A DNA stretch of 64,000 nt from assembly GCA_039545295.1 (NCBI GenBank), contig BCIK01000020.1, positions 62,001-126,000 on the forward strand, given 5' to 3'. This document shows, in pieces, positions 23,466 to 35,922 of this stretch. How positions within the stretch are numbered: the stretch's first letter is position 1; every line of letters starts with the position of its first letter. The position numbers were made by a program, and so were the translations under genes. The notes under the pieces were generated by a model. That model did no database searches, was not told where the DNA came from, and saw only the letters and a program-made list of their open reading frames with translations. This stretch comes from Udeniomyces pyricola. Its lineage: Eukaryota; Basidiomycota; Tremellomycetes; Cystofilobasidiales; Mrakiaceae.

Positions 23466-25087
23466 ATGAACCGCCATCGCTCTCTCGCTGCCTTCGCCCA
23501 ACGATTCACCACCATCGTCCACCCGCGACCCATGTCCTCCAGCTCTCGGCCTCCTTTCGACGCCATCGAAGCGTCTCGACCTGACTTCCCCGCGTCGTCT
23601 TTGGATGCCCAGTTCAAGCTCTCCAAGATTGTCCAGCCAGATTGGCAGCCAGGTCAAGGTGCAGCCTACATTCCTCCTCTCAAACCCTGTCCTATGTCCA
23701 CCGTCATTGAGCTAGACCGACTCACGCCTTATATTGGGGAATCGATAATCAGGTCCAAACGCTCACCCACTCGCCTCGAAGCATGCGGCCAATCAGCCAC
23801 GAATCCGTCTGGATCCAAACACGATGCCAGGAGGCGAAATCTACAAGACCATGATTTCAGGCATAAGTACGCTTCCCATCTTTGGTGTTTGCTCCGTTGG
23901 ATCAAGTTCGAAACGAACTCATGAAGTGGTAGTGGGTCGGGTCTGATACCAGTTTATGTTGGAAATAATTTCAGCCCCTAGACCGATCGCGTTTGTGTCC
24001 ACAATCGGGCCAGATGGAACAGCGAATCTCTCGCCTTTCTCTTACGTCTGTTCACCTTTCATCTGATATGATCGTGCCAGGCTACCCCCTGATACTGACA
24101 TCTATATGTACTGATGAACGGTTCAGTTCTCTCCTGTTTCGCATAACCCTCCGGTCATCATGATCAGCGTCAACAATAAGACCGGAGGACTCAAAGGTCC
24201 GTTGTCCCTCCATCGCGATTCCCATTGATTTCTATCCCGCGTTCGTCATCTCTCGAGACTGAAACTGGAGACCCGATCATGGCGGTCTCTGTAACTTTAC
24301 CAGATACCTGGGCCAATATCAAAGCGACCAAGGAATTCGTAGTCAACATAATCTCTGTACGTGCACCGCGACAACATACGATGACGCCCTTTTCGTTGCT
24401 GATGTAATATCACATCACTGACGTTTATCTCCACGCGACATCGATTGATCAAAGGAACCCTTTGTCGAGGCCGCCAACTATACCGCCGTCGATGCTCCCC
24501 CTGCCGTCTCCGAGTGGGCGCTCACAGGTCTCACCCAAACACCCTCAACAATCGTTCGACCGCCTCGCGTCGGGGAATCACCCTTCGCTATGGAGTGTAC
24601 GCTCCATCACAGCTACACCCTGCAAGACGACGACGGAAACGAGACGACTACGGCCGTCTTCGGCCGGATCAAAGCATTCCATATCCTAGATGAAGCATGG
24701 GACAAAGAAAACAAGGTGGTAAGACCCGAGGTTCTGGCTCCTGTAAGCCGGTTGGGAGGTATAACGTGAGTGTCTACTATCCAGCTTCGGGATGATAAAA
24801 TCTGTTGCGGTGACGAATTATCAAGCTGATAGCAACTGTTGAAATGATTGGGCTCATAGCTATGGAAGAACCACTCAGTAAGTAGATACTAGTCTCGGTT
24901 CAATGAGCCCTATAATTATAACCCCAATGACGGTCGACGGGGAGGGTGAATGCAATCAATCACTGGTATCTCATATCTCATTCTGGTCGTTTGTTTTCTC
25001 TTCTCATCACACAGAGGCTACGAGATCCCTCGACCAAAATGGGACGAGGAAAAGGATAAGGAACCTGTCCAGGGGCTTCTTGTCTGA
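23466..25087 (+). CDS. Flavin-reductase-like FMN-binding protein (DIM6/NTAB flavoprotein family)
   Basis: Well-placed exons are ...-23866, 23975-24045, 24127-24196, 24304-24356, 24455-24765, 24860-24877 and about 25015-25087. The first exon starts at 23466 (MNRHRSLAAFAQRFTTIVHP) and its junction to LDPNTMPGGEIYKTMISGI is unresolved. A start at the next Met, about 22 residues in, is possible; the longer N-terminus is basic and could be a mitochondrial presequence. The core is the split-barrel flavin fold: TPRPIAFVSTIGPDGTANLS, PFSYFSPVSHNPPVIMIS, KDTWANIKATKEFVVNIIS, EPFVEAANYTAVDAP and TTAVFGRIKAFHIL. It ends RLGGITYGRTTQGYEIPRPK, then KDKEPVQGLLV. Family members bind FMN and reduce or use flavins; the substrate is unknown. 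The penultimate exon is only 18 bases. Confidence 0.88.
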
Positions 25088-25942
25088 TAGCATGTTAACC
25101 TGGTGTTCTCCTCGATCAATCTCTCCATTCTGTCCTTCCTCTCCCTGCCACGTATTCAATTTCGTTTGCTTTCACTGGGTGTTTCTTTCTTATCTCTATG
25201 CTTCCCGGAACTATGGAGCATCATATCTAGAACCCCTCTTGTCACCCGTTTTCTGACACTCTACCAGCCATTTCCGGGGCTCCCGTCTTCAGTCGTGTTT
25301 GAAATTCCTTGCTCCTCCTGCCCGCTTCCCCTCCTGCTTGCCTCCTTACAACCTCGGTCCCGCCCGCCCTTCACACGGATGAGCGTAGAGTCTACCCAAG
25401 GTAGAGGGGGTGTCGGTTAATGGACAGTTCCCTCCGTACCCCCCTTCTTTCAACCCCTCTGTGCCTTTTACCGTTGTAGCCTTGCTTGTTGTGGTTCCAG
25501 AGCAGGCTTGCTACCGGAGAACGCCCTGTCGGCTTTCCTTGCTATGATTCACCTTTCCTTCCGAAGACCAGACATCTCCTCTCTGCGCACTGGGCTTGCT
25601 ACTGCCTTCTCTTATTGACCTGTCCTTATACGTCCAGCTCTCCTTTGCACTTTCAACCCTCCCGAACGTCTCTACGTCCGGGGTTTCTTGCGTCTCGCTT
25701 CTGCTTCGGGTTTTTCTTCCTTCTCCTTCTTCCGTCGTGACACCTTCTTCTTCTCCTCAATACCTTTCTCTTCCGGCAACCCCACCACTTTTGACCTGTC
25801 CTCCCTGCGACCCCTCTTTCAGTCTGTTTATCACTCAACATTTCGTCCCCTCAAGTAGCCCCTTTCAACAATCAACATCGCCATCACCACTATTTCCATC
25901 ACTTTTCTTCGTTAATCACCCCTTCACCTGTCTTGTCTTTCG
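25088..25942. other. Intergenic, tandem plus-strand genes
   Basis: The region runs from the stop of the FMN protein gene to the proposed start of the membrane protein gene. It is C/T-rich throughout, with open frames that translate to Ser/Phe/Leu/Pro only. I see no conserved motif, so it is read as a 3' UTR followed by a promoter and 5' leader. Confidence 0.45.
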
Positions 25943-28900
25943 ATGTCGGACTTTATGAATCCCACTCGGTGCGAGGTCCTTCCGGTCCTTCTCCGTCGGC
26001 CAGGGTTGATCCCGCCCCTCTGCCTAAACTTGATTGGGCCGCTGATTCTTGGAGCTTTGCTCAAGTGAGTTCGACACTCTTTATACAGCATGATGTGGTA
26101 TAGTCTCTCATATTCCTGAGGTCAGGCAAGAGCAACTCAATTCGGAACCAGGTCTAAAATCCTTCCCAAGGCTTTCCTTACTAACTCGGGTCTTCTGCGC
26201 CCTGCTGTTCACTCTATCATATGACTTAGTGCGTTAGGATGCGGCATGTGTACCGTTTTGGGTTTGATGGTGATCAGCCGGAATGGCAAACGAAATACCA
26301 AAATCTTGGCTGTAGTATGTAGTCCTCATCGCCAATTTCTGTTCGATCCATCATCGTCACCAGAACATAAGAATCTCATTTTCTTTGGATTTTCTCCCCC
26401 CTCAACCCCATATCCTGCGCCTCTTCAACCGCTGACCTCTGCCTACTCTAGATTCTCCTCCTTATCAACATAGCTCAGACGACGATCTTGATATATACCG
26501 TACTCGAGATCGTCGGCAATCACTTTGGCAATGCTGCTTTCTACCTAGCTTACAAAAAATCCACTCCCCTCGGGACGTTTTCGACGACCATCTTTGAAGC
26601 GATCGTCATTGGGCTCTGCGAGTCCTTTCTTGCCCATCGATGCGTTCAGTTTATTAAAGCTCTGGCTCCCAGACGAGTTTGGCCCATCAGGTTGTTTGAA
26701 ACTCTCGTCGTCATTGGGATCGTCGGGGCGTTTGGGTGCTCGATAGCGACAATCGTCGCTCAATGGATGAAGGATAATTAGTGGGGCCTTCATTTCCTCT
26801 TTTTCGCTCGACTTGTCGGAAGACATCGTCTTGACGAACTTTTTGTTCCGCTTGTCATGCACGTGTCATTCTGCCTTCACACCGAAAAGCCTGCAGTTGA
26901 TCAGCACGAGTAAGAACGGGGATCTTTACCCAACCCTTAAAACCACGGCTCTTGCGCTCAACTGTGTCCGTCTTCTCCTTCTTTTTTGAACGGTCTCACT
27001 TGCTTCACCCAAATGACTTTCACTCAAAGACTTTTTTTTCTTTTCTCATCTTCTCATGGGTTCCTTTGTGCCCTCTTACAGCTTGTCGATCTCGTTCTTT
27101 CTAGCGTCATGACGTATGAATGTCATCGAGCAAAGGTTCGCCGTCTCTTCCCTTCTTTTGCAAGTCGAACCAGAATCTACCTAGAGAGCCCCATCAAGCG
27201 TGATTCGAAAGCTTGACTCGTTCGCTCGACTCAGGCGCTGATCTCCTGGCAACGTCTTCTCGTTACTCTTGGGCACGACAGTCTGACTTTAAATCTTCAA
27301 ATCGAGTGCTTGCTTCCCTGATGACCGTCATGATTTCCTCAGGCATTTCCGTCTTAGTGTACGTACTATACATGACCAACTTGATCCTTTTCTCCTTGAA
27401 ACGAATCATGAAACTTTGCCCCTTTGAACCGCGATGTTTTGCTCACCTTTACCATCTTTCACTTTTATCTCAACCCTGATGTTCTCTTTTCCTCGTCATG
27501 CGTGGTTCTTGCCTCCTCTCCCTTCTCATTGCCTCCCCCTCCCCCCCCCCTCTCTTCCCTTATCTTCGACCCATCAACGAACAATCTAAACGGCAGGATT
27601 CAACTCTGGGCGGGTGTCATCTACTTTGTGACGGCTTCCTCTGGATGGGCCATCACCCCTGTCCTCTTCCTCAGCAAAGTCTAGTGAGCATTCAGGTTTC
27701 CATCGGAACAGTGTCTTCCTCCTTAAGCCGGAACGATCAGCTTTATCTCGAACGTGGACTACCTCGACCAGAGAGACGCTTCTGCGATCCTTCTTGTTTT
27801 TTTTTTCCCTTGGAAACTGATCTTGTGGCTCTTTTGGTATCAACTCTCTTTTTCCAACGTCTGTCCTGCCCGATCTTTTTCTTTCTGCTTTTCTCTCTTT
27901 TCACTTTCTTGCCTCTCTCGTCGGACTTCCAAAAGCATCATTACTTTTTATTTATCAATCCTTCGCCCTCAATCCGTCGCTCTCTCCTCCACCCAACCCC
28001 GTCATCACCGGACGACCTCATCGCTATCCATCGAAACCCTCGGTGGGATGATGACCACTTCCCATCGACTGGGCGGCGGCAACAACAACCACCACAACGT
28101 CCCCGGTACCAAGGACTCCCATCACACCGGTGAACCGACGCAATCCAACACGCTCGTATCCTCATCCGTGAACGCTCTGTCTTCCTCATTAGACGAAGAA
28201 GGCGGAGGAGGGGGAGGAGGATGGAGTCGAAAATTTTCGAGCTTTAGTAAGAGCGGGAAACGATGGAGCGAGAGTACCAAAGTCAGCCTCTTTCATCTCG
28301 CGGGCGGCGGCGGCGGCGACAAGAATGGGTCGAAAAAGGGATCTCCTCGGCACGATTCGGACTATCCTCACCATGACACTGATGAAGATAGCTTGAATGG
28401 TGGCATTGAGTTCGCCGCTATGTTTGAGCGGGTTAGAAGATCGTCAAAAACTCTGTCTGCGGTGCTGCTTCGAAGAGGAGGAGCAGGAGGAGGAGGGGGA
28501 GGCGGACACGGCGGCGGAGAAGGTGGAGGTACAGCCAATGTCTTACCCTCCCATATTCTTACAAGTCCTTCCAATCCGGCCCACCATCAATCACTCCTAC
28601 TACATCCTCACTCTCCGCCACTTCATCACCTTGGTCCCCTCGACGACCCAGTTTGTTCAGCCCCGTCCTCTCCACCATCACTCTCCTTACAACCGACCTC
28701 GACCTATACGCCATGGTTGACATCTCCCCATACACCTCATCTCAGCCCGGCTACATCTCCGACCGCTGCCCATTTCCCAGCCTCGGTCGCCTCCTCCCGC
28801 ACCGCGAGCGTCTCGGCGGAATCGACCGTCGGCGACAACGGGAAGAAGAAGAAGAAGATTGACGACGACGATGACGATGACGACGTAGAAGGCTTAAAGT

Positions 28901-29070
28901 CGGTTGCGAAAAACTCGTCGGAGAAGGGGGAGAAAGGACAGACATCTAGTACCGATGTATCGTCACAGCAGCTAATCTATCGGGCCGAGACGAATGGACC
29001 GGAAGGACAAGATGACGTTGCGGTCGAGGAGAAAACAACGACAGGACGACAGAGAGGGGTCGAGTCATGA
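25943..29070 (+). CDS. Multi-pass membrane protein, DUF6534-like, with a long low-complexity tail
   Basis: Exon 1 (25943-26064, MSDFMNPTRCEVLPVLLRR...GPLILGALL), exon 2 (26126-26228, EQLNSEPGLKSFPRLSLLTR then ALLFTLSYDL) and exon 3 (from 26479) join in phase. Exon 3 carries ILIYTVLEIVGNHFGNAAFY and CESFLAHRCVQFIKALAPRR, then ETLVVIGIVGAFGCSIATIV. Later exons give LVDLVLSSVMTYECHRAK (27080s) and SRYSWARQSDFKSSNRVLAS followed by VMISSGISVLV. They continue with IQLWAGVIYFVTASSGW and SKVYFISNVDYLDQRDAS, the last being the stretch that closes the seventh helix in relatives. This order fits the fungal seven-helix DUF6534 group of unknown function. The region from about 28030 to 29070 is a cytosolic-looking tail with Gly, His, Ser and acidic runs, including GGGAGGGGGGGHGGGEGGG and eight consecutive Asp. 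Exon ends between 26700 and 27600 and just after 27790 are unresolved. Confidence 0.6.
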
Positions 29071-29473
29071 GGACCATATATATCCGTCCAATCGCATACT
29101 ACATTACATGCCTTTCTCCCTTTTCTCTCACTCTTAGGAAACAAAAAAAAAACACAAAGGAAACCAAGCGACAACAAGGACGACGAACGATTTAGAAAGA
29201 AAGAAAAAGAAGAAGAAAAAAACGATCACTCGATCTCACTGGCAAACTACTAGCTAGCGGTGGTGTCAACGTCGATCAACCGTCAAGCATCCAGCCCAGG
29301 AACCGACCGCATGTGACTGTTATCTGTCCACCATTCTATTTATCTTTCACTCTCTAAATAATGTATCCTACTTCACGGTTTCGACGTCCTCCCCCCCCCC
29401 CCCCCCCCCCCCCACTTTTTGCCGCCGTGAATTTTCTGTGCTGATGATGTTTTGCTCGCTTATCTGCCTCCCT

Positions 29474-29504
<31 letters not shown>

Positions 29505-30491
29505 CCCCCTCCCCCCCCCACCCCACCCCATTTTTTTCTCTTCTCTTCCCCCCCCTTTGGATTCCTTTCGATCTCGCTTCTAGCTTTCTCTCATTGTCAG
29601 TTTACATTTTTACAACCCCACGTCCCACTCCTTCCCTCCTTTACTTACTATACTACCGCTCAAGTCATAGAGGCGCACCCACTCCATACACACACACATA
29701 TATATATATACGTATATCATATTCACTTTGCAGGCTCGTTTTGCACAGAGGACACAGAGTTGATCAACCCAAAATCTGATGACGACCAAGTCCGCTTCGA
29801 TCAATGATGCAAGAGACATGACGACGTCACAAAAGAAGGGAGGCTTGAGGGGGGGGGGGGAAGGGGAGGATTCGAAAAGAAACCCCAAGGGGTATAAGAG
29901 ATTGATACGATGTACACAAGTAATGATGGCCTATAATATATAACCGCTAGGCTAGTCCGACGTAGGTTTACCGTCCTTGTCGCCTCCGCCTGAGGACCTC
30001 GAATGAACGAGACCGACCCAGCCCATAGAAGAAGAAAGAAAGAGGTGGAACAGGAAGAAAAAGAAGAAAAAGAAAAAAACCATGACGTCAGATGGTGGTC
30101 TGTTGGAAGATCAATCCGATTCTGAATCCATTATCTGAGGCGTTTGGGTCGGGGTTTGATGCAAACCCAGGGGTGGCTAAATACTAGCTTCGTGAATCGT
30201 CCCGTCCCTCATGGGGTTTTCAAGAAAAAAAAAAAAAAAAAAAAAAAACCGACGTCGGGCCGATTTTCATGCAGAAGACGGACGGGCGATTTGGTATACG
30301 CTTTTAAAAACGTCTCTCTCACAAACTTCAAGTTTCCCCCTTCCCTCCCCCTCCCCCAATGCGATACCATCCCATCACGACGGGACGAATACCCATTCCG
30401 TCATCTCCCCCTCCCCCTCCCCCTCCCCCCGAGGGAACCAAAAGAAAAACTTTCAACGACACCGATAGCTAGGCTACTAGATGTAGTTTAT
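29071..30491. other. Convergent intergenic region with homopolymer tracts
   Basis: C runs lie at 29391-29413 and 29474-29501, with C-rich sequence to about 29560. There is a TA repeat near 29698-29710, a G run near 29850 and an A run at 30225-30248. No gene is recognised. Open frames through the C runs are Pro/Ser low complexity. Confidence 0.6.
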
Positions 30492-31627
30492 TTAGTACGT
30501 ACGGTTGACAGGAACGGAATCGGTGATATCCTTGTGGGTCTTGGAAGCGGAACTATCGGCCGTTGACGTGCTTGACATTTTCTGCTTGAGGTCTGGAAGG
30601 GGGAGAGGGGGTGGGGGGGGAGGGGAAGACCGAGATGAGCCGTTGATGGGAGAAGGAGGGGGAAGGGAAGAAAGAGAGGAGGGGGGGGGGAGAGGAAGTG
30701 AGATAATGCGAGGAAAATAGAGAGAGATCATCGATTATTAACGTCGGAGCACGAGGGATTCATCCATCACAAGGGGAATGAAATCTTCCTCTTCAGAACC
30801 CTCCCCAATTGAGAACCCCCCCCCCCAAATACACTCCCCAACAAAAAAAATAAATGAATAAACTAGAAAAATTAGATCCATGAATGAACCCCCAGGAGCA
30901 GAACGTACGATCACGTTCTTTCTGCATGGCGTCTTCGTTGGCTTTCTTATGGAGATCTGGGTGTCGAGCAGAGTCTGGATTGATATCCATCCCGCCTTCC
31001 TTGACAGCTGGGTCGACCACGTCGCCGCCGGCGGTCCCGCGCGAGTCGGAAGTCGAAGTACCTAAAGACAGGGAGAAGGTGTGTAAGTCAAATTGGACCC
31101 AAATATAGAAGAGGAAGAAGAAGGAGAAGACGACAAAAGTCGAAAGGGGGGGGGGGGGGAAGGTGTGGAAAGATGGTCGATGGTATGGTATGGTGTGGGC
31201 TAGCTATGACGTAGCTCGTGGTGAACGGGAGATGATCGACGTGTCGGCCGCGCATCCTAGCAGCCAGCCTGCTGACAGAGATGTCCCATCCCTCCACCGA
31301 TCTCCAAGAATGACCCAAGCAAAGAAAAACAAAGAGATGGGACCAACTATCAGATGACATAGCTCTCAAGAGTGTTGGGTACGAAGGTGAGCGGTTGAAG
31401 ATGGTGGGATGCTGAGTGGGGGTGATGGTTGACGTAGAAGAGAAAGAATTAAACCGTCCGATCCAACCAAATCGAGTCCGGGCGATCTGCTGGGAGCGTC
31501 GGCCTCCTATAACTGTCGATGATCCATCATGAAAGCAGCTCGTCGCCGCCTGGTTGATATAGATCAGCTGCTTGATGCTTGATGCTGTTGCTGTTGCTCC
31601 AGCTGGCTTGAAGGCTGATGGGAACAT
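30492..31627 (-). CDS. Hypothetical protein, 177 residues, possibly mitochondrial
   Basis: Three exons, 31627-31348, 31061-30909 and 30592-30492, sum to 534 bases with consistent phases (donors GTTGGT and GTACGT; acceptors TTTAG and TCCAG). The N-terminal 90 residues (MFPSAFKPAGATATASSIKQ, later RSQQIARTRFGWIGR) are basic and Ser-rich, which suggests a mitochondrial targeting region. The C-terminal half is hydrophilic: VVDPAVKEGGMDINPDSARH, then PDLHKKANEDAMQKERDHLK. It is probably helical, and it ends in DSVPVNRTY. A shorter form could start at the internal Met before SSDSTSTSD. No family is recognised. The DPAVKEGGMDINPD segment looks conserved-like rather than random, which together with the splice pattern supports a real gene. 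Confidence 0.55.
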
Positions 31628-32426
31628 CAGTCACGTGTCTACTTCTTGTTTAGTTTCTTTCGGCGGCGAATGAGAGGTTGTGAGATCTGGGTTTGGCGTT
31701 GGTGGTTTGAGGGAGAGTGCGTACGTAGTATCATTAACGCGTGGTGAATTATTGTCAACGATATAGTACAGGTATAAATATGTGTAACAAAATGCCGCAC
31801 CCATACGGTATATACTATACGTCTTGATGGCTTGGCAATCAGCTCTGGTAATAAAGTATATGTACGTATACGAGGTTTCACATACACGTGCAGCAGTATA
31901 CCCGCACGCGCGCTTCTCTGCATACGCGACGATCTATCGCTACATATCTCACTGTTGTTATATATATATATGCAAGCATATATCATACCAGTCTTACCAT
32001 CATGCACGGTACGTCCATAGTGATTCCATATGATCTGCTCAACCATCCCTCGAGCTGATAGTAATATTTAGTAGTAAACGTAGACCGTGCATGTTCATGG
32101 ACTAACACCTCACTAGGACCCCACTCGCTTTGAACTTCATCAGAACATCTATCCGTCGACGCACACTAAACGGAAACTATGGGTTTCATGTTGTTACAAG
32201 CGACAGGGAAGCAGAAAAGAGAGGGAGAAGACGGGTGAGAAAAGAAAGGCTACAGTGTTATCGAGTCGGAAACGGCCAAGCAAGCAAGGTTTGACAAACG
32301 CGAGCGCGAGGCAGAGAGGCATGCATTAAAAGGAAGGGAGACGTAAAAGAGACCATCAAGTAGCGTAAAAGAGGTGTCTAAAGGAAAAAAAGGTAATAGA
32401 GATCGATAAGAAAGAGATAGGCACGT
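31628..32426. other. Intergenic, 0.8 kb
   Basis: The stretch separates two tandem minus-strand genes. It is AT-richer than its surroundings, with TATATATATATG near 31961-31972 and several short palindromic segments. No coding exon is seen. Confidence 0.5.
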
Positions 32427-34523
32427 TTAGTTGATTGGGGGTGCGAGCGCTACGGGTGCAACGTCGTGGTGATGATGCTGCTGGTCGAGATGCTGATGGT
32501 GAACCGGGTGAGCCCCATATGCTGACTCGTCTCCATAAACGGTTTGAGCGGGAGAGGGCTGGTAAACGGGCTGAACGGGAGGAGGCGGCTGGTAAACAGG
32601 CTGAACGGGAGGGGTCGGCTGGTAGACCTGCTGCGCTGGCGCCGGAGCAGCCACGACTGGCGATGGGATAATCTCCTTTTCCGCCATCTGGCTCAACTTG
32701 ACGTGATTCGTTCCTCCGACGTGATCAACATCGACCGCAACGGGCGCAGGAGGCGTTCCAGCAAGTGTCGAACCCGTGGACAAGCGTCCGTTGGTGTAAT
32801 TGCCGTTGGAGAACGAATCTCGACCGTTGTTGACGCCGAATTTGTCGAGGATGTTTTGTTCGCCGCGTTCGAGCCGACGGAGGAATCGAGGGGACGTCTT
32901 GTTGGCAGGCCAGAGATCGAGGACGAGAGTCAGGAAGTAGGCGTCGAGGACCAGGGCAATAACCCACTGCGAGAGAAGAAAGGGGTACGAACGAGGCCAA
33001 GGGTAATGATATATATATCGACGATGAGTTTGGACATCCAGAGAATGGCTCGCATCAGACCATCGAGCGTTCTTGACATACCTCGCAAACAGCCGCAGCC
33101 GAAGTGACCCTCTTGCACTTCGTAACCTCCGAGGGGGAAGCAGAGTAATCGACGTCTCCGCCGCATGTTCCATAAAGAGCAGCGAATGCGATAGCGATCG
33201 CGATGGCCAAGGCAATGATGAAGAGCTTGAGGATGGCGTTGCGAAGCAAGTGGGCTCGGTCCGGGTGACCCTTCTTGAGGTTGAAGACTTCAAGAGACTG
33301 GAAGATGGCACTGATAGCGACGGTGACGACAAAGACGGCTGACACATCAAAGTGGAGGGGGGGAGGGAAGGGGGGAGGGAAATTCGTCAGGCGGCGGTAA
33401 CAAAACGAAACGAGAAAGAAAGAAAAAGAAAAAGAAATCGATGACGTCGACGACGACGACGCACCAGCAGAAACCCAGTGGACGGTCGAGAAATCAATGT
33501 CGTTAAAAGCCGAGAGTAAGATAAGAGCGATACATCCCTGGGAAATCATTGAAGCAGACGATAGAAGTAAGCGCACATACACACACACGCGATTAACTTT
33601 CCCTCCCTTTTTTTGTTATTTTATTGGGGTTTCATTTCCTTTGCGTAGCACCGCAAGAAGGATACCCCGCCTCGTATCCTTTTACCTCCAAATCCATCCA
33701 TAACTTGCGGTATCACTCGATTCATCAATACATCAACTCACAATGAGTGCGAACCCAATCGCCAGCAGATCGTAAATGATAATCTTTCGGTGACCCTTTT
33801 GGGAGTGAATGGTAGGGATTCGATCGACGTGTCGAAGCCATCGCTCCAGCAGGAGCGTCAACATGAAGAGCGCCGCCGTCGGGACGCAGAATCCAATGAA
33901 GACTTTCTGGTATTCAGCACCGACTGTGTCAGAGAGAAAAAAAAGGTAAAGGAAAGAAAGGCGAGTTTAATACTGTGCCGGATGGGGTGGGAGGCCTGAC
34001 TAAGTCGAAAAGTCCTAGGTGTACTCACCATTCGACACAAAGAGGATAGGGGCTCCCGAAGGGTCATCGGCGTATCGAGGAGTACCCTATACGCGCATGA
34101 AGCCAAGAGAGACAAAGAGAAGGAGAGAGGAAGAAGAGATGGGAGAGACAGAACGGGCAGGTATGGTGATCAGGGGGTTGATGACGGAGAGACAACGGTT
34201 ACGTCAGCCAAAAACGCGCTCCTTCTCTTTCATGTCCAATGCCTAGTAAGCCTTCGCCCTCCTTTCCTTGCCCTCTGCTGCTTCAGTCTCAAGCTCCCTG
34301 ATGCTCTCCATTTCGACGACAGCTCCCCAGCCTGTGCAACTCAAGCCGATATAAGACGGATCGCAAGAGAGAGGAAAAAAAAAATCAAGAGCTCACGTCT
34401 CGAGCCCAGAGTCCGATCAGGGTGAGCAAGCCCGCGAGCCAGACCGCGGCGCACGTGAGGGGAACGATGTAGTACAATCCGTACGCATGCTTGGCACGGT
34501 CCCAAGTGGTGGGTTTGATCATT
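32427..34523 (-). CDS. Frag1/DRAM/Sfk1 family membrane protein with proline-rich tail
   Basis: The start is at 34523 (MIKPTTWDRAKHAYGLYYIV), followed by the hydrophobic PLTCAAVWLAGLLTLIGLW. The first exon joins in phase 0 to GTPRYADDPSGAPILFVSNV, then GAEYQKVFIGFCVPTAALFM and the loop ERWLRHVDRIPTIHSQKGHR. Next come GCIALILLSAFNDIDFSTVH, FVVTVAISAIFQSLEVF and AILKLFIIALAIAIAIAFAA. The last helix is WVIALVLDAYFLTLVLDLWP, giving five to six membrane segments in the family order. The extracellular GAPILFVSNVGAE segment matches the ISDIGA-like block of the family. Yeast Sfk1 works at the plasma membrane with phosphoinositide kinase and lipid asymmetry. The cytosolic tail (after residue about 230) is hydrophilic and carries Tyr/Pro repeats of the form VYQPxPPVQP, then a His-rich end, before TAA at 32427-32429. 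Confidence 0.85.
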
Positions 34524-35486
34524 TGAGCGAGGGTGAGGAAGCTAGGGTCTAGAATTTAGAATTGGGGAGGGGAGAGAGGAGAGAGGTTATAGGCGAAAAC
34601 GGAAAGAGGCGGGTTGAGGAGGTTGGGTGGGATAAGAGCGAGGTGTAACAGTGGAGGGGGCTGTTGCAGGTTGAGCAAGAGACGAGGCGGCACCCGGTGT
34701 ATAGTGGTGATCGATGAGGCCGATGAGGAAAGGATGGTAGAAACCCCGACGTTTCGAGACATCGCATATCGGAGCGTCGTCATTGATCGATCATCTCATC
34801 ATGATCCAACGATTCCAAGTTCCAGGTGCGCAGTTCGCCTTGTCCACTTCATCCAAATATTATCGACCATGATCTGTCAAAGCCGCCGGCGAGGGATGAT
34901 GCAGCCGCTTTCCTACACAGCATCTGCATGCTCTTCTAATCATATCTCGTCAGTCAGCACATACCTCGTCATCTGTTGCTGTGTAAGGTCGACACTCATA
35001 GACTCGTTGACTCCCTTCCTGCCAGCTGCGCACTTATTTTGTGCTCATCATGTGTCTGCCTCATCAAGTCGTTGACCGAGCTCACACACGTGCGTCCAAC
35101 ATATGAGCAAGCACACGTTTCAGCAGAAACATAACTGAACGAAAAAAAAAAGTTTTGATAAGGCAAGGGAGAAAAGAAGAAGAAGAAGAAAAGAGTTCAA
35201 GATAGAGAATCGAAGGGCAGGATCGAGAGAGATCAGGAGGAAAAAAGGGGGGGGGGGAGAAAGAGGGAGAAGATGAACGAAAGGGTTATACGAAAAGAGA
35301 GAAGAGGAACACAGGCATGTAAAAGGAACAAAGAGATGATTGGGGTAAAGTGAAGAGAAGCTGAGTCCAGGGATAGTACCGTTGCCACGAGGTAGGTTAG
35401 ACTACATGTCAACAGAATCAAGTCCTTTCGTCCGACGGATCCGGTGCCTCGCTTCCATACAATCCCGTCCAAAGTTCGTTGCCTAT
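34524..35486. other. Intergenic, upstream of Sfk1-like gene and downstream of PDI
   Basis: About 0.96 kb lies between tandem minus-strand genes. It has purine-rich runs on the plus strand (35155-35290), which read as pyrimidine-rich 3' UTR sequence on the PDI coding strand, and a G run near 35248-35257. No gene is recognised. Confidence 0.5.
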
Positions 35487-35838
35487 CTAGAGCTCATCGT
35501 GAGCAGCGGCAGCCTTATCGGCGACCTCCTCGTCTTCGTCATCGTCAGCGGCGTTTCGCTTCTCGACGGCGGCCTGACCTCCAACGGCGTGCTCTTCGAC
35601 AAACTCGATGAGGGACTCGAGCGATCGGTCACCCTGGTAGTCGATGAAGGAGTCCGAGCCGGCAGGCTTGAACTTGAGCGTGGGGAAACCGGCAATCTTG
35701 AAGGGCTCGGTAGGGGGAACGTCGTTCTCCTGTGAAGTACAAGATTGGAGGAAGAGGACGAGATTCCATCAGTCGTGTAGTCCTCTTGGAGCGAGCTGTA
35801 TGTCCCAGAAGCGTCTTGGAGAGACGACACGAGACAAG

Positions 35839-35871
<33 letters not shown>

Positions 35872-35878
35872 AAAAAAG

Positions 35879-35922
<44 letters not shown>

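Noticed and set aside
26065..26125. Possible 9-nt exon CATGATGTG in the membrane protein gene
   Set aside because: It would leave a following intron of only 28 bases, too short to splice. The direct 61-base intron keeps frame without it.
26230..26470. Open frame starting MCTVLGLMVISRNG in the membrane protein gene
   Set aside because: It falls within the 250-base intron 26229-26478, whose removal joins two membrane-helix exons in phase 0.
34250..34345. Open segment reading AVVEMESIRELETEAAEGKE in the Sfk1-like gene
   Set aside because: It lies in intron 1 and ends in a stop with no donor. The direct junction WARD to GTPRYADD matches the family and is phase 0.
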